From contig DFYP01000151.1 of NCBI GenBank assembly GCA_002382645.1, forward strand, positions 4,527 through 29,610: DNA of 25,084 nucleotides, written 5' to 3'. A program made the position numbers and the translations under genes. Of this stretch, positions 1-7,792 are shown piece by piece. The number at the start of each line of letters is the position of its first letter. The first letter of the stretch is position 1. Source of the stretch: Desulfovibrio sp. UBA4079 (GTDB lineage: Bacteria > Desulfobacterota > Desulfovibrionia > Desulfovibrionales > Desulfovibrionaceae). The notes under the pieces were generated by a model, which saw only the letters and a program-made list of their open reading frames with translations, did no database searches and had not been told where the DNA came from.

Positions 1-2
1 AA

Positions 3-269
3 GCCTGGCCCGAACAGCTTTCCGGCGGCCAGCAGCAGCGCGTGGCCATGGCCCGGGCCATGCTCAACGACCCGGACCTGCTCCTGGCCGACGAGCCCAC
101 GGGCCAGCTGGACTCGGCCACCAGCGCCGGGATCATGGAGCTGTTCACGGAGATCAACGCCACGGGCAAGACCGTGATCCTGGTGACCCACGACGCCCAG
201 GTGGCCGCCACGGCCCGGCGCATCGTGCGTCTGGCCGACGGCCGGGTGCAGGGCGGGGAGGGCGCGTGA
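3..269 (+). CDS. ABC transporter ATP-binding protein, C-terminal part (5' end outside window)
   Basis: This is the last 88 residues of an ABC ATPase that powers the permease encoded immediately downstream. Reading frame 3 is open from the window edge. It shows the ABC signature LSGGQQQRVA near positions 18-47, the Walker B stretch LLLADEP with its catalytic Glu, a D-loop (GQLDSATS) and the H-loop THD. The P-loop lies upstream of the window. The stop codon overlaps the GTG start of the permease (GTGA, 266-269), so the two are translationally coupled. The signature and D-loop wording fit the MacB/LolD class of exporters, which move lipoproteins, peptides or macrolides; the substrate cannot be told from this fragment. 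Confidence 0.95.
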   Translation, partial: AWPEQLSGGQQQRVAMARAMLNDPDLLLADEPTGQLDSATSAGIMELFTEINATGKTVILVTHDAQVAATARRIVRLADGRVQGGEGA

Positions 270-1510
270 ACCGCCTTCCCGGGCGGGTTTTGGCCCGGGC
301 CCTGTCCATGGCCCTGTCCGCGGTGCTGGCCTCCAAGCTGCGCTCGGTCTTCGTCATCCTGGCCGTGGCCCTGGGCATCGCCGCCCTGACGCTCATCGTC
401 ACGGCCGTGGACGGGGCCAACCGCATGGCCTACCAGATCGTGGACATGTTCGGCCCGGACGCGGCCCTGGTCTTCGGCGGGAACATCAAGAAGCGGGCCG
501 TGGGCCAGCGCTCCCAGACCCTCACCCCGGAGGACGCCCGGCGCATCCGGAACTCCCTGCCCGGGGTCTACGTGGTCACGCCCATGCGCGCCAAGTTCGA
601 CGTGACCGTGCGCTTCGAGGGCCGCACCGCCGCGGGCATCGTGGTGGTGGGCGCCACCGAGAACTACGCCAGCACCTGGAACTGGCCCCTGTCCGAGGGC
701 CGGGACATCACGGCCGCGGACGTGGCCGAGGCGGACAAGGTCTGCCTGCTGGCCGACAAGATCACCCGCACCCTGTTCGGCGAGGCCTCGCCCCTGGGCC
801 GGACCGTGTACGTGAACAACCTGCCGCTCACGGTCATCGGCAGGCTGGCCTACCGGGGCTTCACCGGCGGGGGCGGCGGCCGCGAGGTGGACGACCGCGT
901 GGTCCTGCACATCACCACCCTGACCAGCCGCTTCAACATGGACCGCAACCACTTCGCGGGCCTGCGCGTGAAGTTCCGGGAGTCCGAGCTCATGGCCGAG
1001 CACGGCGAGAACCTGCGGGCCCTGTTGCGCGAGATGCACGGCCTGGCCCCGGGGGCCGACGACGACTTCACCGTGCTCACGGCCGACGAGGTCCTCTCCT
1101 TCCTGTCCATGCTCAAGGGCGGGCTCATGGTCTTTCTCGGGGTCACGGCCCTGGCGGCCCTGTCCGTGGGCGGGTTCGTGCTGGCCAACCTGTTCTCGCT
1201 CTCGGTCTCGGAGCGGGCCGCGGAGATCGGCTTGAAAAGGGCCCTGGGCGCGCGGGCCTCGGCGGTCATGGCCCAGTTCCTGTTCGAGGCCGCGCTGCTG
1301 ACCCTGGCGGGCGGGATTCTCGGGCTGTTTCTCGGATTGTCGCTGGGCCAGCTCCTGACCCGGCTGGAGATCCTGACCATCCAGTTCTCCTGGAAGGCCT
1401 TTTTCCTGGCCCTGGCCGGGTCCCAGGTGGTGGGGCTCATCTTCGGGCTCAAGCCCGCGCGCCAGGCCGCGTCGCTCGATCCGGTGGAGGCTTTAAGGGC
1501 TGGCGGCTAG
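266..1510 (+). CDS. ABC transporter permease, MacB/FtsX type
   Basis: The 414-residue inner-membrane subunit of an ABC exporter pairs with the ATPase just upstream. It has the MacB/LolC layout: one N-terminal membrane helix (about residues 28-48), a periplasmic MacB_PCD-type domain (about 50-280), then three C-terminal helices (about 285-310, 335-365, 375-400) forming an FtsX domain. The coupling segment SERAAEIGLKRALGA is characteristic of FtsX permeases. The start is GTG, overlapping the ATPase stop by four bases. The protein ends in LDPVEALRAGG, a common ending in this family. Such pairs usually work with a membrane-fusion or outer-membrane partner, which would lie upstream of the window. 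No terminator is visible before the convergent small gene, which starts only a few bases from this stop. Confidence 0.93.
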   Translation: MNRLPGRVLARALSMALSAVLASKLRSVFVILAVALGIAALTLIVTAVDGANRMAYQIVDMFGPDAALVFGGNIKKRAVGQRSQTLTPEDARRIRNSLPGVYVVTPMRAKFDVTVRFEGRTAAGIVVVGATENYASTWNWPLSEGRDITAADVAEADKVCLLADKITRTLFGEASPLGRTVYVNNLPLTVIGRLAYRGFTGGGGGREVDDRVVLHITTLTSRFNMDRNHFAGLRVKFRESELMAEHGENLRALLREMHGLAPGADDDFTVLTADEVLSFLSMLKGGLMVFLGVTALAALSVGGFVLANLFSLSVSERAAEIGLKRALGARASAVMAQFLFEAALLTLAGGILGLFLGLSLGQLLTRLEILTIQFSWKAFFLALAGSQVVGLIFGLKPARQAASLDPVEALRAGG

Positions 1511-1770
1511 GAATCGTTTTCTTCGTCTAGTTCTTCCTCAGAATGTTCTTCGTCCTCGATTTCAAAGAAATAGGTTCGCGCGTCGAACCCGCGTGATTTC
1601 CATGAATCAAACTTAGATTTGGGGAAGTTGGGGAATTTTTGGCTGAAGGTGCGCCCATCCGTTGTATTTTGCAGGAATACGATGAGGGTTCCTAGATCAT
1701 TGGAATCACCATAAGGCTCAAATGTTGTTGAGTCCAAAATGACGTACGTGCCGCCCATGCGATTTTTCAT
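1507..1770 (-). CDS. Small hypothetical protein with strongly acidic C-terminus, in an AT-rich patch
   Basis: This gene encodes 87 residues matching no family I recognise. The ATG at 1770 is chosen over an in-frame GTG at 1782 because GGAGG lies five bases before that ATG, and the GTG sits inside this Shine-Dalgarno. The body (about residues 5-67) is mixed and aromatic-containing. The last 20 residues are almost all Glu/Asp, ending in EEELDEENDS; there is no signal peptide or membrane helix. Base composition (about 40-45% G+C by eye, with AAA, AAT and TTT codons) contrasts sharply with the flanking genes, suggesting recent acquisition. It has its own promoter and its 3' end overlaps the end of the convergent ABC permease by four bases. 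The acidic tail could mimic nucleic acid or bind a basic partner, but that is speculation. Confidence 0.72.
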   Translation of the reverse strand: MKNRMGGTYVILDSTTFEPYGDSNDLGTLIVFLQNTTDGRTFSQKFPNFPKSKFDSWKSRGFDARTYFFEIEDEEHSEEELDEENDS

Positions 1771-1799
1771 GTGCGCCTCCACGGTGCATTATTACGCGC

Positions 1800-1827
1800 A
1801 CCATATTAAACAATAAATATTTGTCAA
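1800..1827 (-). promoter_or_regulatory. Sigma70-like promoter for the small acidic-tailed gene
   Basis: On the minus strand a perfect -35 TTGACA (1827-1822) is followed after 16 bp by TATGGT (1805-1800), a 4/6 match to the -10 consensus. The spacer is very AT-rich. Predicted transcription starts near 1793, about 23 bases before the chosen ATG. A 5-bp inverted repeat, GGTGC/GCACC (1783-1787 and 1798-1802), straddles the predicted start and could be an operator, though it is short. Confidence 0.65.
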
Positions 1828-1857
1828 TAACTAGAGAGGGCGTTTGGCAGAAATGAG

Positions 1858-3900
1858 TTAGCCCGTCTTGTCCGGCAGGTCCACCCAGACCGTGGTGCCG
1901 GACTCCTCGTCCGAGTCGAATCCCGCACTCCCGCCGTGGACCTCGGCGATGAGCCGGGCCGCGTAGGTGCCCAGGCCCGTGCCGAACTCCTTGCCGAAGG
2001 TGGCGTACTTCTCGAAGAAGCGCTCGCGCACGGGCTCGGGCACGCAGCCCGGATTGTGCAGCGAGAGCCGCGCCCGGCCCGGGCTCCGGCTCAGGCGCAC
2101 GCAGACCTCGCTGTTCTGGGGCGCGGCCTCCAGGGCGTTGGTCAGCAGGTTCTGGAACAGGGAGTGGAGCAGGAGCTCCTCGGCCTGCACCGGGAAGACC
2201 GTGTCCGGCCCGGGCTCGATCTCCTCCACCAGGACCCGCATCCGCACCTTGCGGGCCTGGGCCAGGCCCGAAAGCTCCTCCACCCCGGCCCGGACCACGG
2301 CCAGCAGGTCCACGGGCGCGGGCCGCACGGCGTAGATGCCCGCCTCCAGCTTGTACAGGTCCAGGGAGCGGTTGATCATGTCGAGCATCTTGCGGCTGGT
2401 GCGCTCGAGCTGCTCCAGGAGATGGAGCTGGTCGGGCCGCAGGTTGCCGTGGCTGCGCAGGAGCCGGGGCACGGACAGGGCGCAGATGAGCGGGGTCTTC
2501 AGGTCGTGGCGGGTGATCTGCTCCACGTGCTCCTTGAGCTGCTCCAGCTCCAGGCGCTCGGTGACGTCGCGGCTGATGGCGATGGTCTGGATGACCTTGC
2601 CCTGCTCGTCCAGCACCGGGGCCAGGGAGGTCTCCATCCAGCGAAAGGAGCCGTTGGCGTGGCGCGCGCGCACCGTGACCTTGGCGTGCCTCCTGCCCCG
2701 GAACACCGGCTGGATGAGTGTCTGGCGCAGCTGCCTGCGGTCCTCGGGATGGACCAGCGCGGGCAGGGGCAGGCGGAGCATCTGTTCCTGGCCGTAGCCG
2801 AGCACCCGGCGGCAGGCCGGGCTCACGTACAGGGCCCGGCCCGTGCCCGCGTGCAGGCTGATGATCTCCTCGGCGTTGTCGGCCACCAGCCGGAAGCGGG
2901 CCTCGCTCTCGGCCAGGGCCGCGCGGGCCTCGTCCTCCTCGCGGGTCTTGCGCAGGTGCACGAAAAAGAGCGCGCTCATGAAGGCCAGGGACAGGGTCAG
3001 AGGCCCGGCCAGGAGCGGCAGCCAGCGCAGCAGGGAGGCCTGGATCTCGCTGCGCCGCTTGGTGGCCACCACCACCAGGGGCCGGTGGGTCAGGCGCAGG
3101 AAGGAGAGCACCGAGGGGCCGCCCGGGCCGTCGTTGGCGCACTCGCCGCTGAGCGTGCCCTGCTTGCGGCCAAGGGCCAGGGCCTCGCGCAGGGACGTCA
3201 GGGGGGCCTTCTGGCCGATGAGCGACTCCACGAAGGGATAGCGCGAGATGACCGTGCCGTCGTCCGAGAGCAGGGCCACGGCCCCGGTCTTGCCCAGGGC
3301 GGTGCGGCTGTGGAAGTCCGAGAAGAAGGACGGCTCCAGGCCCGCGGTGAGCACGCCCAGGAGGCGGCCCTTGGCGTCGCGCACGGGCCGGGACAGGGAG
3401 AAGAACGGCCGGTTGCTGGACATGCCGATGAGCAGCGGGCCCACGTAGGAGCCCCGGTCCAGGGCCGCGGCCTTCTGGAAGTAGTCCTGGCGGCCCACGT
3501 TCATGTCCGGGGCCGGCAGGGAGGTGCTGCACAGGATCACGCGGCCGGAGGCGTCGGCCAGCCAGATGGTCCGGACCTGGGGCAGCCGGGCGGCCGCCTC
3601 CACCAGGTCCCGCCAGTGTTCCTCGGAGCGGTCCACGCGGGAGAAGTCGGTCCCGCGCAGGTGGTCGATGGCGTGGAGCAGGGAGAGGTCCACGGCCTCC
3701 AGGGCCCGCTCCAGGTGCTGCTGGAGGACCTTGGCCGTGTACTGGGTCTCCAGCTCGGCCTCGCGGAAGGCGGTGTCCAGGGCCAGACGCGAGGCCACCA
3801 GAAAGGAGGCCACCACGGCCAGCAGCGCCAGCACGTAGAAGGCCACGAGCCTGCGCGAAGCCCCGCGCCAGAGGCGTTTTTTGGCCTGTTGATCCGCCAT
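1858..3900 (-). CDS. Membrane sensor histidine kinase (Cache - PAS - HisKA - HATPase)
   Basis: This 680-residue two-component sensor has a membrane helix at about 18-38, a periplasmic Cache-type ligand domain (about 45-285) and a second helix (about 291-316). A PAS domain follows (about 330-450, ending TERLELEQL), then HisKA with the phospho-acceptor His465 in RHDLKTPL, and an ATPase domain with N-box NLLTNALEA (584-592) and glycine-rich TGLGTY (641-646). The usual DxGxG adenine-binding box is replaced by LHNPG (614-618), a variant I associate with Desulfovibrio kinases. The start is ATG with a weak GGAG 11 bases upstream. No response regulator gene adjoins it, so it is an orphan kinase whose output is unknown. 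The ligand is probably a small organic molecule, as for other Cache sensors. Confidence 0.92.
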   Translation of the reverse strand: MADQQAKKRLWRGASRRLVAFYVLALLAVVASFLVASRLALDTAFREAELETQYTAKVLQQHLERALEAVDLSLLHAIDHLRGTDFSRVDRSEEHWRDLVEAAARLPQVRTIWLADASGRVILCSTSLPAPDMNVGRQDYFQKAAALDRGSYVGPLLIGMSSNRPFFSLSRPVRDAKGRLLGVLTAGLEPSFFSDFHSRTALGKTGAVALLSDDGTVISRYPFVESLIGQKAPLTSLREALALGRKQGTLSGECANDGPGGPSVLSFLRLTHRPLVVVATKRRSEIQASLLRWLPLLAGPLTLSLAFMSALFFVHLRKTREEDEARAALAESEARFRLVADNAEEIISLHAGTGRALYVSPACRRVLGYGQEQMLRLPLPALVHPEDRRQLRQTLIQPVFRGRRHAKVTVRARHANGSFRWMETSLAPVLDEQGKVIQTIAISRDVTERLELEQLKEHVEQITRHDLKTPLICALSVPRLLRSHGNLRPDQLHLLEQLERTSRKMLDMINRSLDLYKLEAGIYAVRPAPVDLLAVVRAGVEELSGLAQARKVRMRVLVEEIEPGPDTVFPVQAEELLLHSLFQNLLTNALEAAPQNSEVCVRLSRSPGRARLSLHNPGCVPEPVRERFFEKYATFGKEFGTGLGTYAARLIAEVHGGSAGFDSDEESGTTVWVDLPDKTG

Positions 3901-3948
3901 GCGGTGTCCCGCTCCCCCCGGGCCGCCGCCGTGGCGGCCGACCCTGCG

Positions 3949-3965
3949 TTACAACCGTGTTGTGA
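3949..3965. promoter_or_regulatory. Imperfect inverted repeat upstream of the histidine kinase
   Basis: TTACAAC-CGT-GTTGTGA has seven-base arms with one mismatch and a three-base centre. It lies about 50 bp upstream of the kinase start, in a stretch less GC-rich than its surroundings. It could be an operator; no regulator is identified. Confidence 0.3.
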
Positions 3966-4049
3966 CGTTGTTTTGACAGAATCCCGGGGCATGGTCAAGG
4001 CCATGGAATCGTGGCACTTTTTTAATAAAAGGGCGTGTCCTCCGGGAGA

Positions 4050-5285
4050 TCAGGGCAGGAAGGGCCGGTTGGCGGCCAGGCAGTCGCAGAGTTCGGCATA
4101 GACCTCGCGCAGCCGCTCCCGGCGCAGGTCGCCGGCCAGCCGCGCCAGGATGCGCGTGGACAGCGCGCCTTTGGTCAGGATGGTCTCCAGGGGCTTGCTC
4201 CAGTCCGGGTCGAAGCCCTCGGTGGGCAGGGCGTTCTTGGCCATGAACAGCCAGATCTCCGAGGCCTTGCAGGAGCGCCGGTTGGTCAGGCCCAGGGCCT
4301 TCAAATAGGCCGGGTCGTCCACCACGCCCTGGTCCCCGCCCCGGATCACGGACTGGAGGATGCGGGCCAGGGGCTCGGGCTCCCACTTCTGCTGGGCCTT
4401 CAGGTCCTGCCAGGTCTCCGCGGCCACGGCCCGGATGGCGGCCACGGCCAGGGCGGCCACGGCCAGGTCCGCGGCCGGGCATTCCTGCACGTCCAGCACG
4501 CGGATCTCGATGGCGTCGCGCTCGAACCGGGCGATGGCCCCGCGGGCGTTGAGCCACTCGAAGCGCAGCACGCCCTCCTTGTCCTGGGGCCGCAGGGCCT
4601 TGAACATGGGGTTCAGGATGCGCTTCTCATACTCCCGCCGGGTGAAGGCCCGCTCGGGCACGATGAGTCCGCTCACCTGGGGGATGCGCGCGCAGTTGCG
4701 CGAATAGGCCTCCATGCGCGCGTCCGCGAAGCCCGTGGCCGCGCCGTCCAGGATCGGGCTGCTGGCGGCCAGCGCCGGCAGGATGGGCAGGATCAGGCGG
4801 ATGGCCGCGTGCAGCCTGCCGAACTCCCCGTCGCCCGCGAACGGCAGGTTCAGGTGCATGCTCTGGAGGTTGGACCAGCCGTGGCCCTGGCAGTCGAAGA
4901 TGCGGTTGAAGGCCGAGTAGACCGCGTTGTACTCGTGGGGCCAGATCTCGGTCTGGGTCTTGGGGTCCATCCAGGGGTGCGCGCCCGTGGGCATGAGCTG
5001 GCCGCCGATGGGCGCCAAGAGGGCGTTGGCCCGGGTCACGTCCGCGGCGAAGCGCTTGTCCAGGCCCTCCAGGGTGGGCGCCGGGCCGTTGGTCTTGAAC
5101 TCGATGACGTGCAGGGCCAGCTCGTTGGACCAGGCCTGGTCCCCGAACTCCACGTCCGCGGTGAGCTTGCCGCCGGCGGCCTCCAGGAGCTTGTCCGCGG
5201 CCGGATAGACGTCCAGGGTGCGGGCGTCCACCAGCATGTATTCCAGCTCCACGCCGAAGCCTTCGAACAGGGACAGCGGGCTCAC
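4050..5285 (-). CDS. GCS2-family glutamate-cysteine ligase-like carboxylate-amine ligase
   Basis: This 411-residue enzyme belongs to the GCS2/YbdK class, which activates a carboxylate (classically the gamma-carboxyl of glutamate) with ATP and joins it to an amine. The N-terminus carries the metal-binding motif GVELEY (residues 11-16). The active-site strand MHLNLPF is present, as is the C-terminal core IEIRVLDVQECP. Length is normal for the family. Translation starts at GTG 5285, overlapping the TGA of the upstream ATP-grasp gene (GTGA), so it is the last gene of a translationally coupled three-gene operon. Because its partners are an ATP-grasp ligase and a cysteine peptidase rather than glutathione synthetase, a role in making a small peptide-like metabolite or tagging a protein is more likely than plain glutathione synthesis. 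The substrate is unknown. Confidence 0.9.
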   Translation of the reverse strand: MSPLSLFEGFGVELEYMLVDARTLDVYPAADKLLEAAGGKLTADVEFGDQAWSNELALHVIEFKTNGPAPTLEGLDKRFAADVTRANALLAPIGGQLMPTGAHPWMDPKTQTEIWPHEYNAVYSAFNRIFDCQGHGWSNLQSMHLNLPFAGDGEFGRLHAAIRLILPILPALAASSPILDGAATGFADARMEAYSRNCARIPQVSGLIVPERAFTRREYEKRILNPMFKALRPQDKEGVLRFEWLNARGAIARFERDAIEIRVLDVQECPAADLAVAALAVAAIRAVAAETWQDLKAQQKWEPEPLARILQSVIRGGDQGVVDDPAYLKALGLTNRRSCKASEIWLFMAKNALPTEGFDPDWSKPLETILTKGALSTRILARLAGDLRRERLREVYAELCDCLAANRPFLP

Positions 5286-6751
5286 AGTCCGGCCCCCAGG
5301 GATTTCTTGTTCTCGATGCGCCGCAAGAAGACCTCCATGATGCGCAAGTACAGCTCCTCGCCGAGGATCTCGTCCTCCTCCCCGGCCTCGATATTGGGGT
5401 TGTCATTGATCTCCATAACATAAACCTGGCCGTCGAGCATCTTGAGATCCACGCCGTAGAGCCCGTCGCCGATGAGCGCGGCGGCCTTGAGCGCGGTGCG
5501 CAGGACGTTCTTGGGGGCCCGGCCCACGGGCAGGCTCTCGACCTTGCCGTAGACGTCGCTGCCGCCCGGCCCGGGCCGCACGATCTGCCAGTGGTCGCCG
5601 CTCATGAAGTACTTGCAGACGAACAGCGCCCGGCCGTCGAGCACGCCCACCCGCCAGTCGAAGTCCGAGGGCAGGTACTCCTGGACGATGACCAGGTCGG
5701 AGCGCTTGAGCATGGCCCGGGCGGCCTCCTGGAGCCCCTCGCGGTCGCAGGCCATGACCACGCCCTGGGAGAACGAGCTGTCCGGCTGCTTCAGGATGCA
5801 GGGCAGGCCGAAGTCGGCCAGGGCCTGGTCCGCGTTCTTGGTGTGCACGATGATGGTCCGCGGGGTGGGCACCTTGTGCCGGGTCAGGAGCTCGGCCAGG
5901 AAGACCTTGTTGGAGCAGCGCAGGATGGACTCGGGGTCGTCGATGACCACCAGGCCCTCTTCCGAGGCCTTGCGGGCCATGCGGTAGGTGTGGTGGTCCA
6001 CGCTGGTGGTCTCGCGGATGAACAGGGCGTCGAACTCCGAGAGGCGGCGGGAGTCGTCGCGGGTGATCAGCTCCACGCCCATGCCCAGGGACTCGGCGGC
6101 CTTGACGAAGCGCTTGAGGGCCTTCTGGTCCGAGGGCGGCCGCTTCTCGGCCGGGTCCTGGAGGATGGCCAGGTCGTAGGGCGCGGGCGAGCGCTTGGGG
6201 ATGACCAGCTTCTTGCCGGCCAGGTATTCCGAGGCCACCTGGGAGGCGAAGGCCAGCTCCTTCTTGGGGATGTCCTTCATGGACAGGGGCGAGACGTTCT
6301 GGAGGTACCACTCGGTGCAGGAGTGGTTGAAGTCGGCCCGCAGAAACGGCGCGGGGAAGAACTTGAACAGCCGCGAGGCCAGGAGTTCCAGGCCCTTTTT
6401 CGGGGTCCGGCCGAAGTAGATGTTCAGGGAGAACTTGCGCAGGGTCCGGCCGTCCAGGAGCTTGACGATGAGCTCGTCCAGCTCGTCCGAGGCCAGGCTG
6501 ATGATGCCCATGGACTTGAGGTCCTGGATGGTGGTCACGCTGGGCACGGGCTTGTGGCGCCGGGCCTCGGCCAGGAGCGAGACGTAGTAGCCCAGGCTCT
6601 GGTAGCGGTAGGACTGGCAGAAGTTGAAGACCTTGGCTCCCTTGAGCCCCGAGAAGGAGGCGTCCGAGAGATAGCTGCGGGCGGCCACGGGCTCGATGCC
6701 GGAAAGCGTGAGCGGACAGTCCTCCGGGTTCTCGATGACGGCGAGAATCAA
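5282..6751 (-). CDS. RLAN-domain RimK-like ATP-grasp ligase
   Basis: This 489-residue protein has an N-terminal alpha/beta domain (about 1-165) resembling the RLAN domain found before RimK-like ligases. The ATP-grasp core (about 180-480) shows Lys321 in LKQPD, the glycine/serine loop SSFSQG, the adenine-contacting VQEYLP (356-361) and the metal-binding YGVDLKM and VMEINDNPN (445-453). RimK relatives add amino acids, often glutamate, to carboxylates through acyl-phosphates. The start is an unusual TTG at 6751, chosen because AGGAGG lies five bases upstream and overlaps the TAG stop of the peptidase gene. The 3' end overlaps the GCS2 gene by four bases. From what I recall of the Pfam description, RLAN proteins commonly neighbour GCS2 enzymes and papain-like peptidases, which matches this operon. 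The actual product is unknown. Confidence 0.9.
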   Translation of the reverse strand: MILAVIENPEDCPLTLSGIEPVAARSYLSDASFSGLKGAKVFNFCQSYRYQSLGYYVSLLAEARRHKPVPSVTTIQDLKSMGIISLASDELDELIVKLLDGRTLRKFSLNIYFGRTPKKGLELLASRLFKFFPAPFLRADFNHSCTEWYLQNVSPLSMKDIPKKELAFASQVASEYLAGKKLVIPKRSPAPYDLAILQDPAEKRPPSDQKALKRFVKAAESLGMGVELITRDDSRRLSEFDALFIRETTSVDHHTYRMARKASEEGLVVIDDPESILRCSNKVFLAELLTRHKVPTPRTIIVHTKNADQALADFGLPCILKQPDSSFSQGVVMACDREGLQEAARAMLKRSDLVIVQEYLPSDFDWRVGVLDGRALFVCKYFMSGDHWQIVRPGPGGSDVYGKVESLPVGRAPKNVLRTALKAAALIGDGLYGVDLKMLDGQVYVMEINDNPNIEAGEEDEILGEELYLRIMEVFLRRIENKKSLGAGL

Positions 6752-6760
6752 AACGTCCTC

Positions 6761-7483
6761 CTAGATATCCGTTCCCTTGGGCGCGATGATGAGAATGTTG
6801 GCGTCGAATGTCAACGTGCCGAGCATGATCGAGTGGATCAGCCGGGACATCTTGACCTCGTACGTGTGGCCCGCGGCCATGGGGTTGGGCAGCAGGGGGT
6901 CGGCCACGAGCACGTCGCGGTGCTCGGGCTTGTAGCCGCAGAGCACCACGAAATGGCCCGTGGGCTCGCCCTTGATGTCGTCGTAGACCAGGGCCTCGCC
7001 CTGGCCCAGCTCGCGGGCCGTGCCGTAGAGGTAGGTGGCCGAGAGCCCGGTGAGCACGGGCACGGCGCGCTTGAGCGTGCGCCGGATGAGCGCCGAGGAG
7101 AGGTCCTCGAAGCGGATCTCCCCGCCGAGCGAGAGGAACCGCAGGTAGGCCCGGCTGGCGGCCCGGACCTTGCGGCGGTGGGGCTTGGCCTCCATCTGGA
7201 GCTTGAGCTTTTCGGCCATGTCCTTGCCCCGGCCCTTGAACCAGGTGGGGTCGAAGACCTGCAGGTCGTAGGTGTAGAGCACGGCCCGGTAGCCCCGGGA
7301 CAGGGCGTGGCAGCCGAGCAGGACGGCCAGGGTGCCGCCGCCCTCGAGCTTCTCCACCTCGTCCACCACCCGGGGCAGGGGCAGGTTGTCGCCGTAGTAG
7401 GCATAGACCGCGTGCAGGCAGGTGGGGCCGCAGGTGGAGTCGTCGGGCTGGGGCAGGATGCGGAAGTCGAGCCTGGTTTCCAT
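6761..7483 (-). CDS. C39/papain-like cysteine peptidase, first gene of the ligase operon
   Basis: This 240-residue cytoplasmic protein has a cysteine-protease triad in the usual C39-like order. Gln12 and Cys18 lie in PQPDDSTCGPTC, His177 in GHFVVLCGY and Asp195 in VADPL. There is no signal peptide, membrane helix or transporter domain, so it is not a bacteriocin exporter's peptidase. The ATG at 7483 is chosen because GAGG lies seven bases upstream and the homologous sequence begins here; the reading frame stays open far upstream but looks non-coding. The ATP-grasp gene follows nine bases after the stop. In the RLAN neighbourhoods I recall, the papain-like enzyme is often fused to a GNAT acetyltransferase; no such domain is seen here. 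It may trim, release or transfer the peptide made by the two ligases. Confidence 0.88.
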   Translation of the reverse strand: METRLDFRILPQPDDSTCGPTCLHAVYAYYGDNLPLPRVVDEVEKLEGGGTLAVLLGCHALSRGYRAVLYTYDLQVFDPTWFKGRGKDMAEKLKLQMEAKPHRRKVRAASRAYLRFLSLGGEIRFEDLSSALIRRTLKRAVPVLTGLSATYLYGTARELGQGEALVYDDIKGEPTGHFVVLCGYKPEHRDVLVADPLLPNPMAAGHTYEVKMSRLIHSIMLGTLTFDANILIIAPKGTDI

Positions 7484-7792
7484 GATGCCGCCTCGCTGGA
7501 GCGGGTCATACTCCCAAGCGCGGGGAATAGCCAGAGTCGGGGCCGGGTCCGGCCCGGGGGGATGCGTTGCCAAGGGCTGGAAATTCAGGCATGTTGCGCT
7601 CCAATGCGGTCCGCCTCCCGGGGGCGGGGACGGGCCGCGCGCGGAAGCTTCTGTGCGGGTTCTCCGGCGCGCTGCTTGGGGGCAGCGGGCCGGCGCCTTG
7701 GGGCCCGCCAGGGAGCCGCCGCGGGGCCTTTCCCCCCGGAGTCCAACGCCCGGCCTGGTCCGGGCCGGCAACCGCAACCGGAAAGGGGCTTC
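7484..7792. other. Divergent intergenic region between the peptidase operon and the Rrf2 regulator
   Basis: These 309 bp contain no convincing gene. They hold a GC-rich inverted repeat, GGGCCGG-GT-CCGGCCC (7540-7555), about 57-72 bp upstream of the peptidase start. A weak plus-strand promoter candidate, TTGCCA (7567-7572), is followed 17 bp later by CATGTT (7590-7595) and could serve the Rrf2 gene. No clear promoter was found for the peptidase operon. Because the regulator and operon are divergent across this segment, it is the natural place for an Rrf2 operator. Confidence 0.5.

Noticed and set aside
3988..4003. TGGCCTTGACCATGCC on the minus strand as a sigma54 promoter for the membrane kinase
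   Set aside because: GG and GC are ten bases apart, but the -12 element lacks its TT and three -24 positions differ. Such partial matches are common by chance here.
1936..4101. Very long plus-strand open frame (721 codons) opposite the membrane histidine kinase
   Set aside because: It is rich in Gly, Ala, Gln, His and Val with no recognisable motif, and the opposite strand encodes a complete kinase. Long antisense frames are expected in such GC-rich DNA.
5591..7792. Long in-frame upstream extension of the Rrf2 gene
   Set aside because: It would run through the antisense of two real genes. The Rrf2 family N-terminus starts exactly at the ATG with a ribosome-binding site at 7793.
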